DNA from: Bacteroidales bacterium
GTDB taxonomy: Bacteria; Bacteroidota; Bacteroidia; Bacteroidales; F082
Assembly (NCBI GenBank): GCA_017616675.1
Contig: JAFZXR010000008.1
Coordinates: 1-16,717 of the forward strand
Direction: 5' to 3'
Length of the DNA: 16,717 nucleotides
Shown: piece by piece, positions 7,946-13,690 of the stretch
How positions within the stretch are numbered: position 1 is the first letter of the stretch
How the letters are laid out: each line of letters opens with the position of its first letter
Notes under the pieces: model-generated
What the model saw: only the letters and a program-made list of their open reading frames with translations
Database searches by the model: none
What the model was told of the DNA's origin: nothing
Position numbers and translations under genes: made by a program

Positions 7946-7996
7946 CCGCAAATATAGGAAAAAATTCAATACGGTGGTTGAGTTTTTTTTAAAAAA
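7946..7996 (-). repeat. 51-bp promoter-like repeat, copy A
   Basis: Matches 8261-8311 at 48 of 51 positions, 315 bp apart in direct orientation. On the minus strand it reads A/T tract, CTCAACCACCGTATTG, ten bases, then TATATTTG. A more diverged copy lies at 127-178. Confidence 0.9.
7949..7956 (-). promoter_or_regulatory. -7 box TATATTTG for the giant T9SS gene
   Basis: TATATTTG fits the TAnnTTTG consensus. Start is expected near 7942, giving a leader of about 114 nt. The -33 position reads CAACC rather than TTTG, while CCGTATTG (7967-7974) is conserved across the three copies of this repeat, so recognition may involve that motif. Confidence 0.55.
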
Positions 7997-8034
7997 TATT
8001 TTTCAGAATCGGCTGCATGAATAAAAATGTTTTG

Positions 8035-8042
8035 TAATTTTG
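8035..8042 (+). promoter_or_regulatory. -7 box TAATTTTG for the tandem-hairpin RNA
   Basis: Exact TAnnTTTG match on the plus strand, seven or eight bases before the first hairpin's 5' arm. No TTTG -33 element is visible 19-21 bp upstream, which lowers confidence. Confidence 0.5.
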
Positions 8043-8048
8043 CAGTGT

Positions 8049-8144
8049 GAAAATGCAGATCGGCTTCGGCATAGATTTACTGCATTTGACGATTGAAAAA
8101 CGGTTAGATCGGCTTCGGCATAGATTTACTGACCGTTTTTTTTG
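8049..8144 (+). ncRNA. Candidate small RNA: two homologous hairpins and terminator
   Basis: Two hairpins share an identical 26-bp core (8057-8082 and 8106-8131) that ends in ACTG. The outer stems differ in sequence but both pair. Hairpin 1: AAATGCAG/CTGCATTT (8051-8058 with 8080-8087). Hairpin 2: AAAAACGGTTAG/CTGACCGTTTTT (8096-8107 with 8129-8140), one U.G pair. Inside the core, AUC pairs GAU and GC pairs GC around a UUCG tetraloop. Hairpin 2 runs into a T8 tract (8136-8143), giving an intrinsic terminator. With the TAATTTTG box at 8035-8042 the RNA would be about 95 nt. The U.G pair becomes a C.A mismatch on the minus strand, favouring plus-strand transcription. No partner gene is evident. 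A protein-titrating or regulatory RNA is one reading; function is unknown. Confidence 0.62.
8096..8143 (+). terminator. Intrinsic terminator of the tandem-hairpin RNA
   Basis: A 12-bp stem (one U.G) closes a 21-nt structured loop, with T8 at 8136-8143 partly inside the stem. It is not followed by a plus-strand gene. Confidence 0.6.
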
Positions 8145-8153
8145 TTTCTATGC

Positions 8154-8170
8154 TATATTGAACCAATATA
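8154..8170. promoter_or_regulatory. Short palindrome TATATTG-aac-CAATATA
   Basis: Perfect 7-bp arms separated by 3 bp, of the size and symmetry of a dimeric regulator's operator. It lies just past the small RNA's terminator and about 200 bp upstream of the giant gene's promoter. Chance occurrence in AT-rich DNA is possible. Confidence 0.3.
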
Positions 8171-8260
8171 CCAGTCGTTTTTCTACCCAAAATAACCTCG
8201 GTAATTTTGATAATTAGTTGAACAATAAAGAAAATATTTAGTTTTTAAGGTTCTAATACA

Positions 8261-8311
8261 CCGTAAATATAGGAAAAAATTCAATACGATGGTTGAGTTT
8301 TTTTCAAAAAA
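8261..8311 (-). repeat. 51-bp promoter-like repeat, copy B
   Basis: Three differences from copy A. One of them changes the -7 box from TATATTTG to TATATTTA (8264-8271), which may weaken it. Its A/T tract doubles as the U-tract of the 78-aa gene's terminator. Confidence 0.9.
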
Positions 8312-8340
8312 AATAGAGACGCCACAATGTGACGTCTCTA
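8298..8340 (-). terminator. Terminator after the 78-aa gene
   Basis: 12-bp stem TAGAGACGTCAC/GTGGCGTCTCTA on the minus strand with one G.U pair and the loop ATT (8314-8340), followed by eight T. It starts 22 bp past the stop codon at 8363. Same GTAG-type palindrome family and same position relative to the gene as at 999-1043. Confidence 0.8.
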
Positions 8341-8362
8341 CAATTATCAATTCTCAATTGTG

Positions 8363-8599
8363 TTAGTTGCGTTTTCTTCTTGCAACCGCGTAGCCGGCTC
8401 CGAGGGCTGTCAAAACCAAAAGACCACTTGCGAGAGGTGCCTCCTGGTCTGTCTCCAAACCATGCTGGCTCGGCAAACCAAATGCGGCGGTGCGCTCGCT
8501 GCCTTCATTCTCTGTCGATCTGAAGAAACCGTCGCTCTGAGCGCTGGCACCGAGACTTAACACCATTGTCAATGCGATTGCAAATAATATCTTTTTCAT
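8363..8599 (-). CDS. Small secreted protein with sorting-like C-terminus (paralogue 2)
   Basis: A 78-aa protein of unknown function, paralogous to the 86-aa protein at 1074-1334. Signal peptide MKKILFAIALTMVLSLGASA is followed by QSDGFF, then a variable charged middle with GLPSQHG. The tail is APL, a hydrophobic ASGLLVLTALGAGYAVA segment and RRKRN. The two tails are identical over GLLVLTALGAGYA, whereas the middles have mostly diverged, as if only export and anchoring signals are under strong constraint. The hydrophobic segment with a basic end suggests retention in, or transpeptidase processing at, the inner membrane; no sorting enzyme is encoded in this window. The gene has its own TATTTTTG box (8631-8638), a leader of about 25 nt and a terminator, so it is probably monocistronic. 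Confidence 0.78.
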   Translation of the reverse strand: MKKILFAIALTMVLSLGASAQSDGFFRSTENEGSERTAAFGLPSQHGLETDQEAPLASGLLVLTALGAGYAVARRKRN

Positions 8600-8630
8600 T
8601 GAGGTTATTAATTTCCGTTAAACGAGACTG

Positions 8631-8638
8631 CAAAAATA
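8631..8638 (-). promoter_or_regulatory. -7 box TATTTTTG for the 78-aa gene
   Basis: Fits TAnnTTTG. It lies in the 106-bp gap after queA, about 32 bp upstream of the ATG at 8599. No clear -33 TTTG. Confidence 0.45.
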
Positions 8639-8705
8639 CAAAAAATTTTGATATGCAGCCCTTAAAAACTGAAAAATTTTTTATAAAACGATAAAAATCA
8701 AAGAT

Positions 8706-9950
8706 TTACGGGATGAACAGACAGCTATCGCCGTAGCTCAAAAACCTGAAGCCGTGGTCCAACGCAAAGCGGTAAGCATCCTTCCATTTGTCGCCAATCA
8801 AGGCCGAGACGAGCAGCAAAAGAGTGCTCTTCGGCTGGTGAAAGTTGGTGATGAGCGCCTTGGTGAGCATGATAGGGCAGGAGGGCGCTATCATCAAGGC
8901 CGTGGTGGCATGCAAAGCCTCGAGATGATGCATGTCGAGGTATTTCAAGATGGCCTCGAGACTCTCTTTTGCTGATGGCAACGAGGCTCTGTCCTGATAC
9001 GGAAACCATTGATTTACATGGAGATTGCGCTCGTCGAGGCCTTGCTCCAGAAGCATCACTCCGATCCAATATACCGACTCGATTGTGCGCATGCTGGTGG
9101 TGCCTACAGGGATGATGGTCCGACCGATATTTTCATGCAAATTCTCGATGCATTTTTTCTTCACGATGATGGATTCCGAGTGCATCTCATGCTCTCCGAT
9201 GGTGTCGGTCGCCACAGGACGGAACGTGCCGGCGCCGACGTGCAAGGTCACCTCTTCTATGGTATGTCCCCGTTCTTTGAGCTTGGCTATCAATGGCTTA
9301 GTAAGATGTAATGAGGCAGTCGGCGCCGCGACTGAGCCCTCGTATTTCGCGAACACCGTCTGATAACGCTCCCTGTCGCTCGGCTCCGCCTCGCGATGCA
9401 AGTACGGCGGCAACGGTATCTCGCCGGCATGCTCCAACACCTCCGCGAAGCTTATCTCGGCAGGCTCCCATGAGAATCGTATCACCGAATAGGCGTCGGT
9501 TTTTTCAAGGCGTTCGGCCTGCAAAACGACTTCTTTGCCTTTGATGTTCAGGGGCATTGAGAGGACGGACGCGCCACGGCACGTCCCTACTTTCCATCTT
9601 CTGGAATTCCCTACTAAACACTGCCACTCGACAGGGGAGCCTGCCGAGAACGCCAGCTGGTAGTCGCCGTTGCCCGTGATTGGCTCCAGACAAAACACCT
9701 CGATGGCGGCGCCAGAGTCCTTCACAAACTGCAACCTCGCCCGTACGACCTTGGTCTCGTTGAACACCAAAACCGATTTCTCCGGCAAGTAATCGCCGAT
9801 GTTTCTAAAATGATTTTCAGATATCTGATTGTCTTTGTAAATCAACAACTTAGACGCATCACGTTCTGCCAAAGGATATTTCGCAATCCTCTCATCCGGC
9901 AGCGGGTAGTCGTACTCGGCAATGTTAATATTTTGAACGTTCGAAATCAT
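8706..9950 (-). CDS. queA: S-adenosylmethionine:tRNA ribosyltransferase-isomerase (QueA-like)
   Basis: QueA transfers and isomerises the ribosyl group of SAM onto preQ1-tRNA to make epoxyqueuosine in the tRNA wobble position; it is cytoplasmic. At 414 aa it is longer than classical QueA (about 350) and matches the longer Bacteroidetes form. Visible motifs: DYPLPDERIAKYPLAERDASKLL (20-residue limit respected by citing residues 14-36), VFNETKVVRARL (62-73), AGEIPLPPYL (175-184), YQTVFAKYEGSVAAPTASLHL (residues 196-216), VTLHVGAGTFRPV (234-246), NFHQPKSTLLLLVSALIG, and YGDSCLF at the end. The usual APTAGLHF motif reads APTASLHL here. Residues 122-128 are encoded by a REP-like hairpin (9567-9586). 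The ATG overlaps the stop of the upstream S4 gene by 4 bp, implying translational coupling. Confidence 0.93.
   Translation of the reverse strand: MISNVQNINIAEYDYPLPDERIAKYPLAERDASKLLIYKDNQISENHFRNIGDYLPEKSVLVFNETKVVRARLQFVKDSGAAIEVFCLEPITGNGDYQLAFSAGSPVEWQCLVGNSRRWKVGTCRGASVLSMPLNIKGKEVVLQAERLEKTDAYSVIRFSWEPAEISFAEVLEHAGEIPLPPYLHREAEPSDRERYQTVFAKYEGSVAAPTASLHLTKPLIAKLKERGHTIEEVTLHVGAGTFRPVATDTIGEHEMHSESIIVKKKCIENLHENIGRTIIPVGTTSMRTIESVYWIGVMLLEQGLDERNLHVNQWFPYQDRASLPSAKESLEAILKYLDMHHLEALHATTALMIAPSCPIMLTKALITNFHQPKSTLLLLVSALIGDKWKDAYRFALDHGFRFLSYGDSCLFIP
9567..9590. repeat. REP-like hairpin within the queA coding sequence
   Basis: Arms GGACGCGCC (9567-9575) and GGCACGTCC (9578-9586) pair around a 2-bp loop with one G.U on the minus strand. 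The flank continues to CCCTAC (9585-9590), so the minus strand reads GTAGGGACGTGCC..., the same GTAGnGnCG start as the terminator palindromes at 1014-1043 and 8314-8340. It keeps the reading frame open. Confidence 0.65.
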
Positions 9951-10330
9951 TCGTCACCCTTCAGTTTATCCAAAATTCGGCGGTCTTTCTTCGTCGGACG
10001 CCCTGCGCCACGGTCACGATATTCGGCCTTGTAGGCATGCATGAACTCGATGCGCTCATATTCCTCGGCCGGAGTGCGGTCGACGTAGATATTCACCACG
10101 TCTTTCGGCGACACGCGACTCTTCGGGATGCTCAGCACCTCAACGGTTTTATGGAGTTGCCCGAGCTGCACGCTGATAACCTCGCCGACCTTCACGTCGT
10201 GCGACGGCTTCATCGACACCTCGTTGACCTTCACCTTGCCGCCTTTGCAAGCGTCAGCAGCGAGCGTCCGAGTCTTAAAAAGCCTCGCGCACCAAAGCCA
10301 CTTATCTATTCTTAACTCTTCGTTTTCCAT
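9947..10330 (-). CDS. hslR: S4-domain RNA-binding protein, Hsp15 (HslR) family
   Basis: A 127-aa cytoplasmic RNA-binding protein. The S4 domain is at about residues 7-65: RIDKWLWCARLFKTRTLAADA, a GKVKVN turn and VKVGEVISV (first motif spans residues 7-27). The C-terminal tail GRPTKKDRRILDKLK is highly basic and typical of the Hsp15 family, whose E. coli member binds free 50S subunits carrying a nascent chain. Role in this organism is inferred from that. It overlaps queA by 4 bp (ATGA) and follows der after a 79-bp gap that holds an inverted repeat, so it may be read either from the era-der transcript or from its own weak promoter; none is obvious. Confidence 0.9.
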   Translation of the reverse strand: MENEELRIDKWLWCARLFKTRTLAADACKGGKVKVNEVSMKPSHDVKVGEVISVQLGQLHKTVEVLSIPKSRVSPKDVVNIYVDRTPAEEYERIEFMHAYKAEYRDRGAGRPTKKDRRILDKLKGDE

Positions 10331-10337
10331 TGTAACC

Positions 10338-10409
10338 AGCTATTGGCTATTGGCCGTTGGCCATTGGCAAGAATAAAAAAGCCAATAGCTAAAAGCCAAA
10401 AGCCAAAGT
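10338..10409. repeat. Intergenic inverted/tandem repeat between der and hslR
   Basis: Perfect 10-bp arms AGCTATTGGC (10338-10347) and GCCAATAGCT (10381-10390), with repeated words ATTGGC, GGCCATTGGC and AAAGCCAA between and after them. It shares GGCCATTGGC and AGCCAATAGCTA with 1401-1450. It fills the der-hslR gap and could fold in the polycistronic mRNA. Confidence 0.7.
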
Positions 10410-11717
10410 TTATTTTTCCCTGAAAAATAATTGAATCGGCACCCCGTGGAAGTCCCAGTTACTGCGGATTTTATTCTCCAAGAACCTCACGTAGTTATCC
10501 TTCACATCCTTCGGCAAATTGCAGAAGAATATGAACTGCGGAGTAGGGCTCTTCAACTGTGTTATGTATTTGATTTTCAAGTATCTACCTCTTGAAGCAA
10601 TCTGCGGCGGCTGACTGTTTATGATCTCCAGCATGGTATCGTTCAACTCACGCACCGAGACCTTTCTCTCCCTGTTTTCATACACCTTTTGAGCCATCTC
10701 AAGGACCTTGAAAGTACGCTGTCTGTTGATGGCCGAGGTGAAGATGATAGGGTAGTCAACGAACGGCGCTGTCCTCTCGCGAATCATCTGCTCGAACGCG
10801 AGGTGAGTGTTGCTGTCTTTCTCCACCAAATCCCATTTATTCACCACCAAAACCATGCCTTTTTTGTTTCTTTCGATGAGTCGCAAGATGTTCATATCCT
10901 GAGCGTCGAAGCCCTGTGTCGCGTCGATGATTAGTATCGCTACGTCGCATTCCTCGATGGCACGAATTGAACGCATCACCGAGTAAAACTCAATGTTTTC
11001 GTACACCTTGCTCTTCTTTCGCAGACCTGCGGTGTCGACCAGCATGAAGTCCATTCCGAAGGCGTTGAAACGCGTGTTGTTGCTGTCACGTGTCGTCCCT
11101 GCGATGTCGGTCACGATGTTTCTTTCTTGACCCAAGAATGCATTGATCATCGACGATTTTCCGACGTTCGGACGGCCTACGACGGCGAATTTCGGTAGAT
11201 CCGAGTAGTCTTCAGTTGTGTCGTTTGGCAGATATTTCACCACCTCGTCGAGAAGCTCGCCAGTGCCAGTGCCTGTCATTGCTGAGAAAGGATAAATCTC
11301 GCCCAGTCCGAGGGCATAGAACTCCGCTGCCTCGCCGAATTTGCTCGGGATGTCGGTCTTGTTCACGCCGAGCAGTACTTTTTTCTTGCATTTACGCAGA
11401 ATCAGCGCCACGTCTTCGTCCAACACATGCACTCCGGCCTGTCCGTCGACCACAAAGATGATGACATCGGCCTCGTCGATAGCCAAATCGACTTGTTTTC
11501 TTATCTCTTCTTCAAAGATATCGTCCGATCCGACCACATAACCGCCGGTGTCGATAACGGTGAACGACTTGCCGTTCCAGTCGCTGTGACCGTAATGACG
11601 GTCACGTGTCACGCCGCTGCTTTCCTCGACGATGGCTTGGCGTTTCTGCACCAAACGGTTAAACAACGTCGATTTTCCGACGTTCGGTCTTCCTACTATT
11701 GCTACTATATTACTCAT
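10410..11717 (-). CDS. der: Ribosome biogenesis GTPase Der (EngA)
   Basis: Der is an essential double-GTPase that assists 50S ribosomal subunit maturation in the cytoplasm. The protein is 435 aa, the usual length. First G domain: GRPNVGKS (9-16), DTGG (56-59), NKTD (119-122). Second G domain: GRPNVGKS (181-188), DTAG (228-231), NKWD (293-296). The C-terminal KH-like domain (about 350-435) ends in a basic segment. All nucleotide-binding motifs are intact. The ATG at 11717 lies 2 bp after the era stop codon, so the two GTPases are almost certainly co-transcribed; this pairing puts two ribosome-assembly GTPases under one control. Confidence 0.97.
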   Translation of the reverse strand: MSNIVAIVGRPNVGKSTLFNRLVQKRQAIVEESSGVTRDRHYGHSDWNGKSFTVIDTGGYVVGSDDIFEEEIRKQVDLAIDEADVIIFVVDGQAGVHVLDEDVALILRKCKKKVLLGVNKTDIPSKFGEAAEFYALGLGEIYPFSAMTGTGTGELLDEVVKYLPNDTTEDYSDLPKFAVVGRPNVGKSSMINAFLGQERNIVTDIAGTTRDSNNTRFNAFGMDFMLVDTAGLRKKSKVYENIEFYSVMRSIRAIEECDVAILIIDATQGFDAQDMNILRLIERNKKGMVLVVNKWDLVEKDSNTHLAFEQMIRERTAPFVDYPIIFTSAINRQRTFKVLEMAQKVYENRERKVSVRELNDTMLEIINSQPPQIASRGRYLKIKYITQLKSPTPQFIFFCNLPKDVKDNYVRFLENKIRSNWDFHGVPIQLFFREK

Positions 11718-11719
11718 GA

Positions 11720-12601
11720 TTATGCCTCGTATCCAAAATGTTTTAATTCTTCTTCGTTATCACGCCAATCCTTATCGACTTTCACGCGGAGGTCAAGGAA
11801 AATCTTCTTTCCGGTGAACTCTTCGATATCGGCGCGCGACTGTATGCCGACTTTTTTGATTGCGGCACCGCCTTTACCTATTAATATGGCCTTCTGCGAT
11901 TCGCGTGAAGCGAAAATCGTTGCCTTGATGTTGATCATCTTCGCGCTTTCTTCATACGCATCCACCACAACCTCAACGCTGTAAGGGATTTCCTGCTGAT
12001 AGTTCAACAAGATTTTTTCTCTTATGATTTCGGTCACGAAAAACCTCATCGAGCGGTCGGTGAGCTCGTCTTTCGGGAAGTATGGCGGACAAACCGGCAG
12101 TTTTTCGACTATGCTTTCAAACACATACTGCACGTTGGCGTGATGCATGGCCGAGATAGGGAACACCGTCGCTGCAGGAAGCGTGTTTTTCCAAAATTCA
12201 ACGGCTTTCGCCACGTCGTCTTGGTTCGAAAGGTCGATTTTATTGAGCAAGACGAACACCGGGACTTCCATCTTCTTGATGCGTTCCACCGTCTCTTCGT
12301 CGATTTTCTTGTCGGTGATGTCGACCACATAAAGAATCAGGTCGGCGTCGATAAACGCCACATTTATGTACTGATTCATGATCTCGTGCATCTTATAGGC
12401 TGGGTTTTTGATGATTCCCGGCGTGTCGGAGAACACTATCTGGAAGTCGTCGCCGTTCACAATGCCCAAGATGCGGTGTCGTGTGGTCTGCGCCTTCGAC
12501 GTGATGATGCTGATTTTCTCGCCCACCAGGTCGTTCATCAGCGTTGATTTTCCTACGTTTGGCTTGCCTATTATGTTGACGTAGCCTGCTTTATGATCCA
12601 T
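11720..12601 (-). CDS. era: GTPase Era
   Basis: Era binds the 3' end of 16S rRNA and is needed for 30S maturation; it acts in the cytoplasm and at the membrane. At 293 aa it is the usual length. G1 GKPNVGKST (12-20), switch region KAQTTRHR (36-43), G3 DTPG (59-62), G4 NKID (120-123), G5 SAM (150-152). The C-terminal KH domain includes IGKGGAAIKKVG (241-252) and ends VDKDWRDNEEELKHFGY. It is the first gene of the era-der group and is divergent from the initiator tRNA, 85 bp away. No clear TAnnTTTG box for era is visible in that gap. Confidence 0.97.
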   Translation of the reverse strand: MDHKAGYVNIIGKPNVGKSTLMNDLVGEKISIITSKAQTTRHRILGIVNGDDFQIVFSDTPGIIKNPAYKMHEIMNQYINVAFIDADLILYVVDITDKKIDEETVERIKKMEVPVFVLLNKIDLSNQDDVAKAVEFWKNTLPAATVFPISAMHHANVQYVFESIVEKLPVCPPYFPKDELTDRSMRFFVTEIIREKILLNYQQEIPYSVEVVVDAYEESAKMINIKATIFASRESQKAILIGKGGAAIKKVGIQSRADIEEFTGKKIFLDLRVKVDKDWRDNEEELKHFGYEA

Positions 12602-12637
12602 ATTTTTATAAATATTTCAAAAATTTTCAAAAAACTC

Positions 12638-12668
12638 TTGACACGAAAGCAAAAATGTTGTATTTTTG
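12638..12668 (+). promoter_or_regulatory. Promoter of the initiator tRNA
   Basis: TTGACA (12638-12643), 17 bp, then TATTTTTG (12661-12668). This joins a consensus-like upstream hexamer with the Bacteroidetes -7 box TAnnTTTG, a strong arrangement suited to a stable RNA. Start is expected near 12675, about 12 nt before the mature tRNA. Confidence 0.75.
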
Positions 12669-12686
12669 CAGCCGCAAATTTCACGA

Positions 12687-12760
<74 letters not shown>

Positions 12761-12762
12761 CT

Positions 12763-12790
12763 AAAGAGGTCGAAAAGGCCTCTTTTTTTT
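12763..12790 (+). terminator. Intrinsic terminator of the initiator tRNA
   Basis: AAAGAGG (12763-12769) pairs with CCTCTTT (12779-12785), followed by a T run to 12790. It lies 2 bp past the tRNA. It overlaps the stop codon of the convergent Omp28 gene; read on the minus strand it has only a short T tract, so it is weaker in that direction. Confidence 0.85.
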
Positions 12791-13598
12791 ATTTTATCTT
12801 CGCCTTTCCCGCCTGAATGACATGCTTGTCGCCGTTGTCGTAGATGTACGAGACGACGTAGCACTGGTCTTCCCTGTAGGTGGTGTCGACGGTGATGCTC
12901 ATATTCGTCTCAAACTCCTGATTTATCTCGGTCAAGCCGCTATACAGACTCTGTCCCCACGTCCCGTTGATCGGCGCTCTGAAAACGTTGCGATGCCAGT
13001 AGTTCTGGTTCAGGCCCGACGGTGTGAGCTGTCGTCCCTGGATGCTGTCTTCGAGCAAGCCGGCAAAGATATAGAAATCGCCCTCAATCTCTTTCAAAAA
13101 TGTTGTGTTGAGAGTGAGACTTAGTTCTCTGTTTGTCTCGTTGTAGACTGTCGAGATGCTGATCGATGCTTCCTGTTGTTGCGCTACCTCTTCAGCCACC
13201 TTAGTGCCCCATTCGCTGTCTTCGAAGCCATAGCTTCCGCCGCTTTTTTTCATCCTGTTGACGGTGCCGACAGGGTTGTGGTCGAAGTTAAAGGTGTTGT
13301 AATACCAGGTGTTGCCTGCCTCAGTGGTGAAATTAGGCCAGTTTGTCTGTGGGTTGGCCTGGTCGCCTGCGTGGATGCTCATCATCACGAGGTTGTTTGG
13401 GAACCGCGCGAGCAGCTCCTCGGCTATCTCGTGGGCGCCGGGGCAGTTGACGCAACGCACGCCTGTGTAGTCCTCCAGCAGCACCACTCTGTTGCCTTCG
13501 ACGGTGGTCTCCTTCAGAAACGGCTCCTTGACCTTACTGCACGAAACCATCATCAAAACGACAGCCGCCAACGCCATATATAATGTCTTTCCTTTCAT
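12789..13598 (-). CDS. Omp28-related outer-membrane lipoprotein
   Basis: A 269-aa lipoprotein. The signal peptide ends in MMVSC with the lipidated cysteine at 20, so it is predicted to be anchored in the outer membrane facing the periplasm or the surface. From residue 40, VLLEDYTGVRCVNCPGAHEIAEEL (residues 39-62) is the conserved Omp28 segment: a thioredoxin-like fold with C49-V-N-C52. After it come NLVMMSIHAGDQANP and a beta-rich C-terminal half with QLTPSGLNQNYWHRNVFR. The family was named for a Porphyromonas surface protein; its chemistry is uncertain. Downstream of the DUF6029 and TlpA-like genes, it completes a three-gene envelope set with two thioredoxin-fold members. A short-word tandem repeat separates it from the barrel gene. 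Confidence 0.9.
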   Translation of the reverse strand: MKGKTLYMALAAVVLMMVSCSKVKEPFLKETTVEGNRVVLLEDYTGVRCVNCPGAHEIAEELLARFPNNLVMMSIHAGDQANPQTNWPNFTTEAGNTWYYNTFNFDHNPVGTVNRMKKSGGSYGFEDSEWGTKVAEEVAQQQEASISISTVYNETNRELSLTLNTTFLKEIEGDFYIFAGLLEDSIQGRQLTPSGLNQNYWHRNVFRAPINGTWGQSLYSGLTEINQEFETNMSITVDTTYREDQCYVVSYIYDNGDKHVIQAGKAKIK

Positions 13599-13601
13599 CT
13601 C

Positions 13602-13690
13602 TTAAGACTTTTAAACTTTTAATCTTATAATCTTATAATCTTATAAACTTCTAAGCTTTTAAACTTTTAAACTTTATAAACTTTTAAACT
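13602..13690. repeat. Short-word tandem repeat (CTTTTAAA / ATCTTATA)
   Basis: About 85 bp built from repeats of ACTTTTAA and AATCTTATA words with a period near 8-10 bp. It fills the whole gap between the barrel and Omp28 genes and runs up to the barrel gene's stop codon. Slippage-prone and non-coding. Confidence 0.85.

Larger units (their letters stand above)
7829..8362. other. 534-bp non-coding interval rich in signals
   Basis: No ORF is supported. From left to right it holds an AT-rich leader (7829-7908), a 32-bp alternating pyrimidine-purine tract (7909-7940), repeat copy A with a -7 box (7946-7996), a plus-strand small RNA unit (8035-8143), the short palindrome TATATTG-aac-CAATATA (8154-8170), repeat copy B (8261-8311) and the terminator of the 78-aa gene (8298-8340). 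Confidence 0.85.

Noticed and set aside
8057..8131. Two 26-bp direct repeats with a 23-bp spacer, as in a minimal CRISPR array
   Set aside because: Only two copies, no cas genes in the window, and the flanking bases pair into stems, so a structured RNA explains the repeat better.
8049..8144. Type III toxin-antitoxin RNA (ToxI-like repeats)
   Set aside because: No endoribonuclease gene follows on the plus strand; the next genes are on the other strand and unrelated.
8202..8209. Second plus-strand TAATTTTG box
   Set aside because: Nothing transcribable follows on the plus strand before the antisense of the 78-aa gene; likely chance in AT-rich DNA.
12109..12547. Overlapping frames within era on both strands
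   Set aside because: Era is a full-length conserved protein in the other frame; these are shadows.
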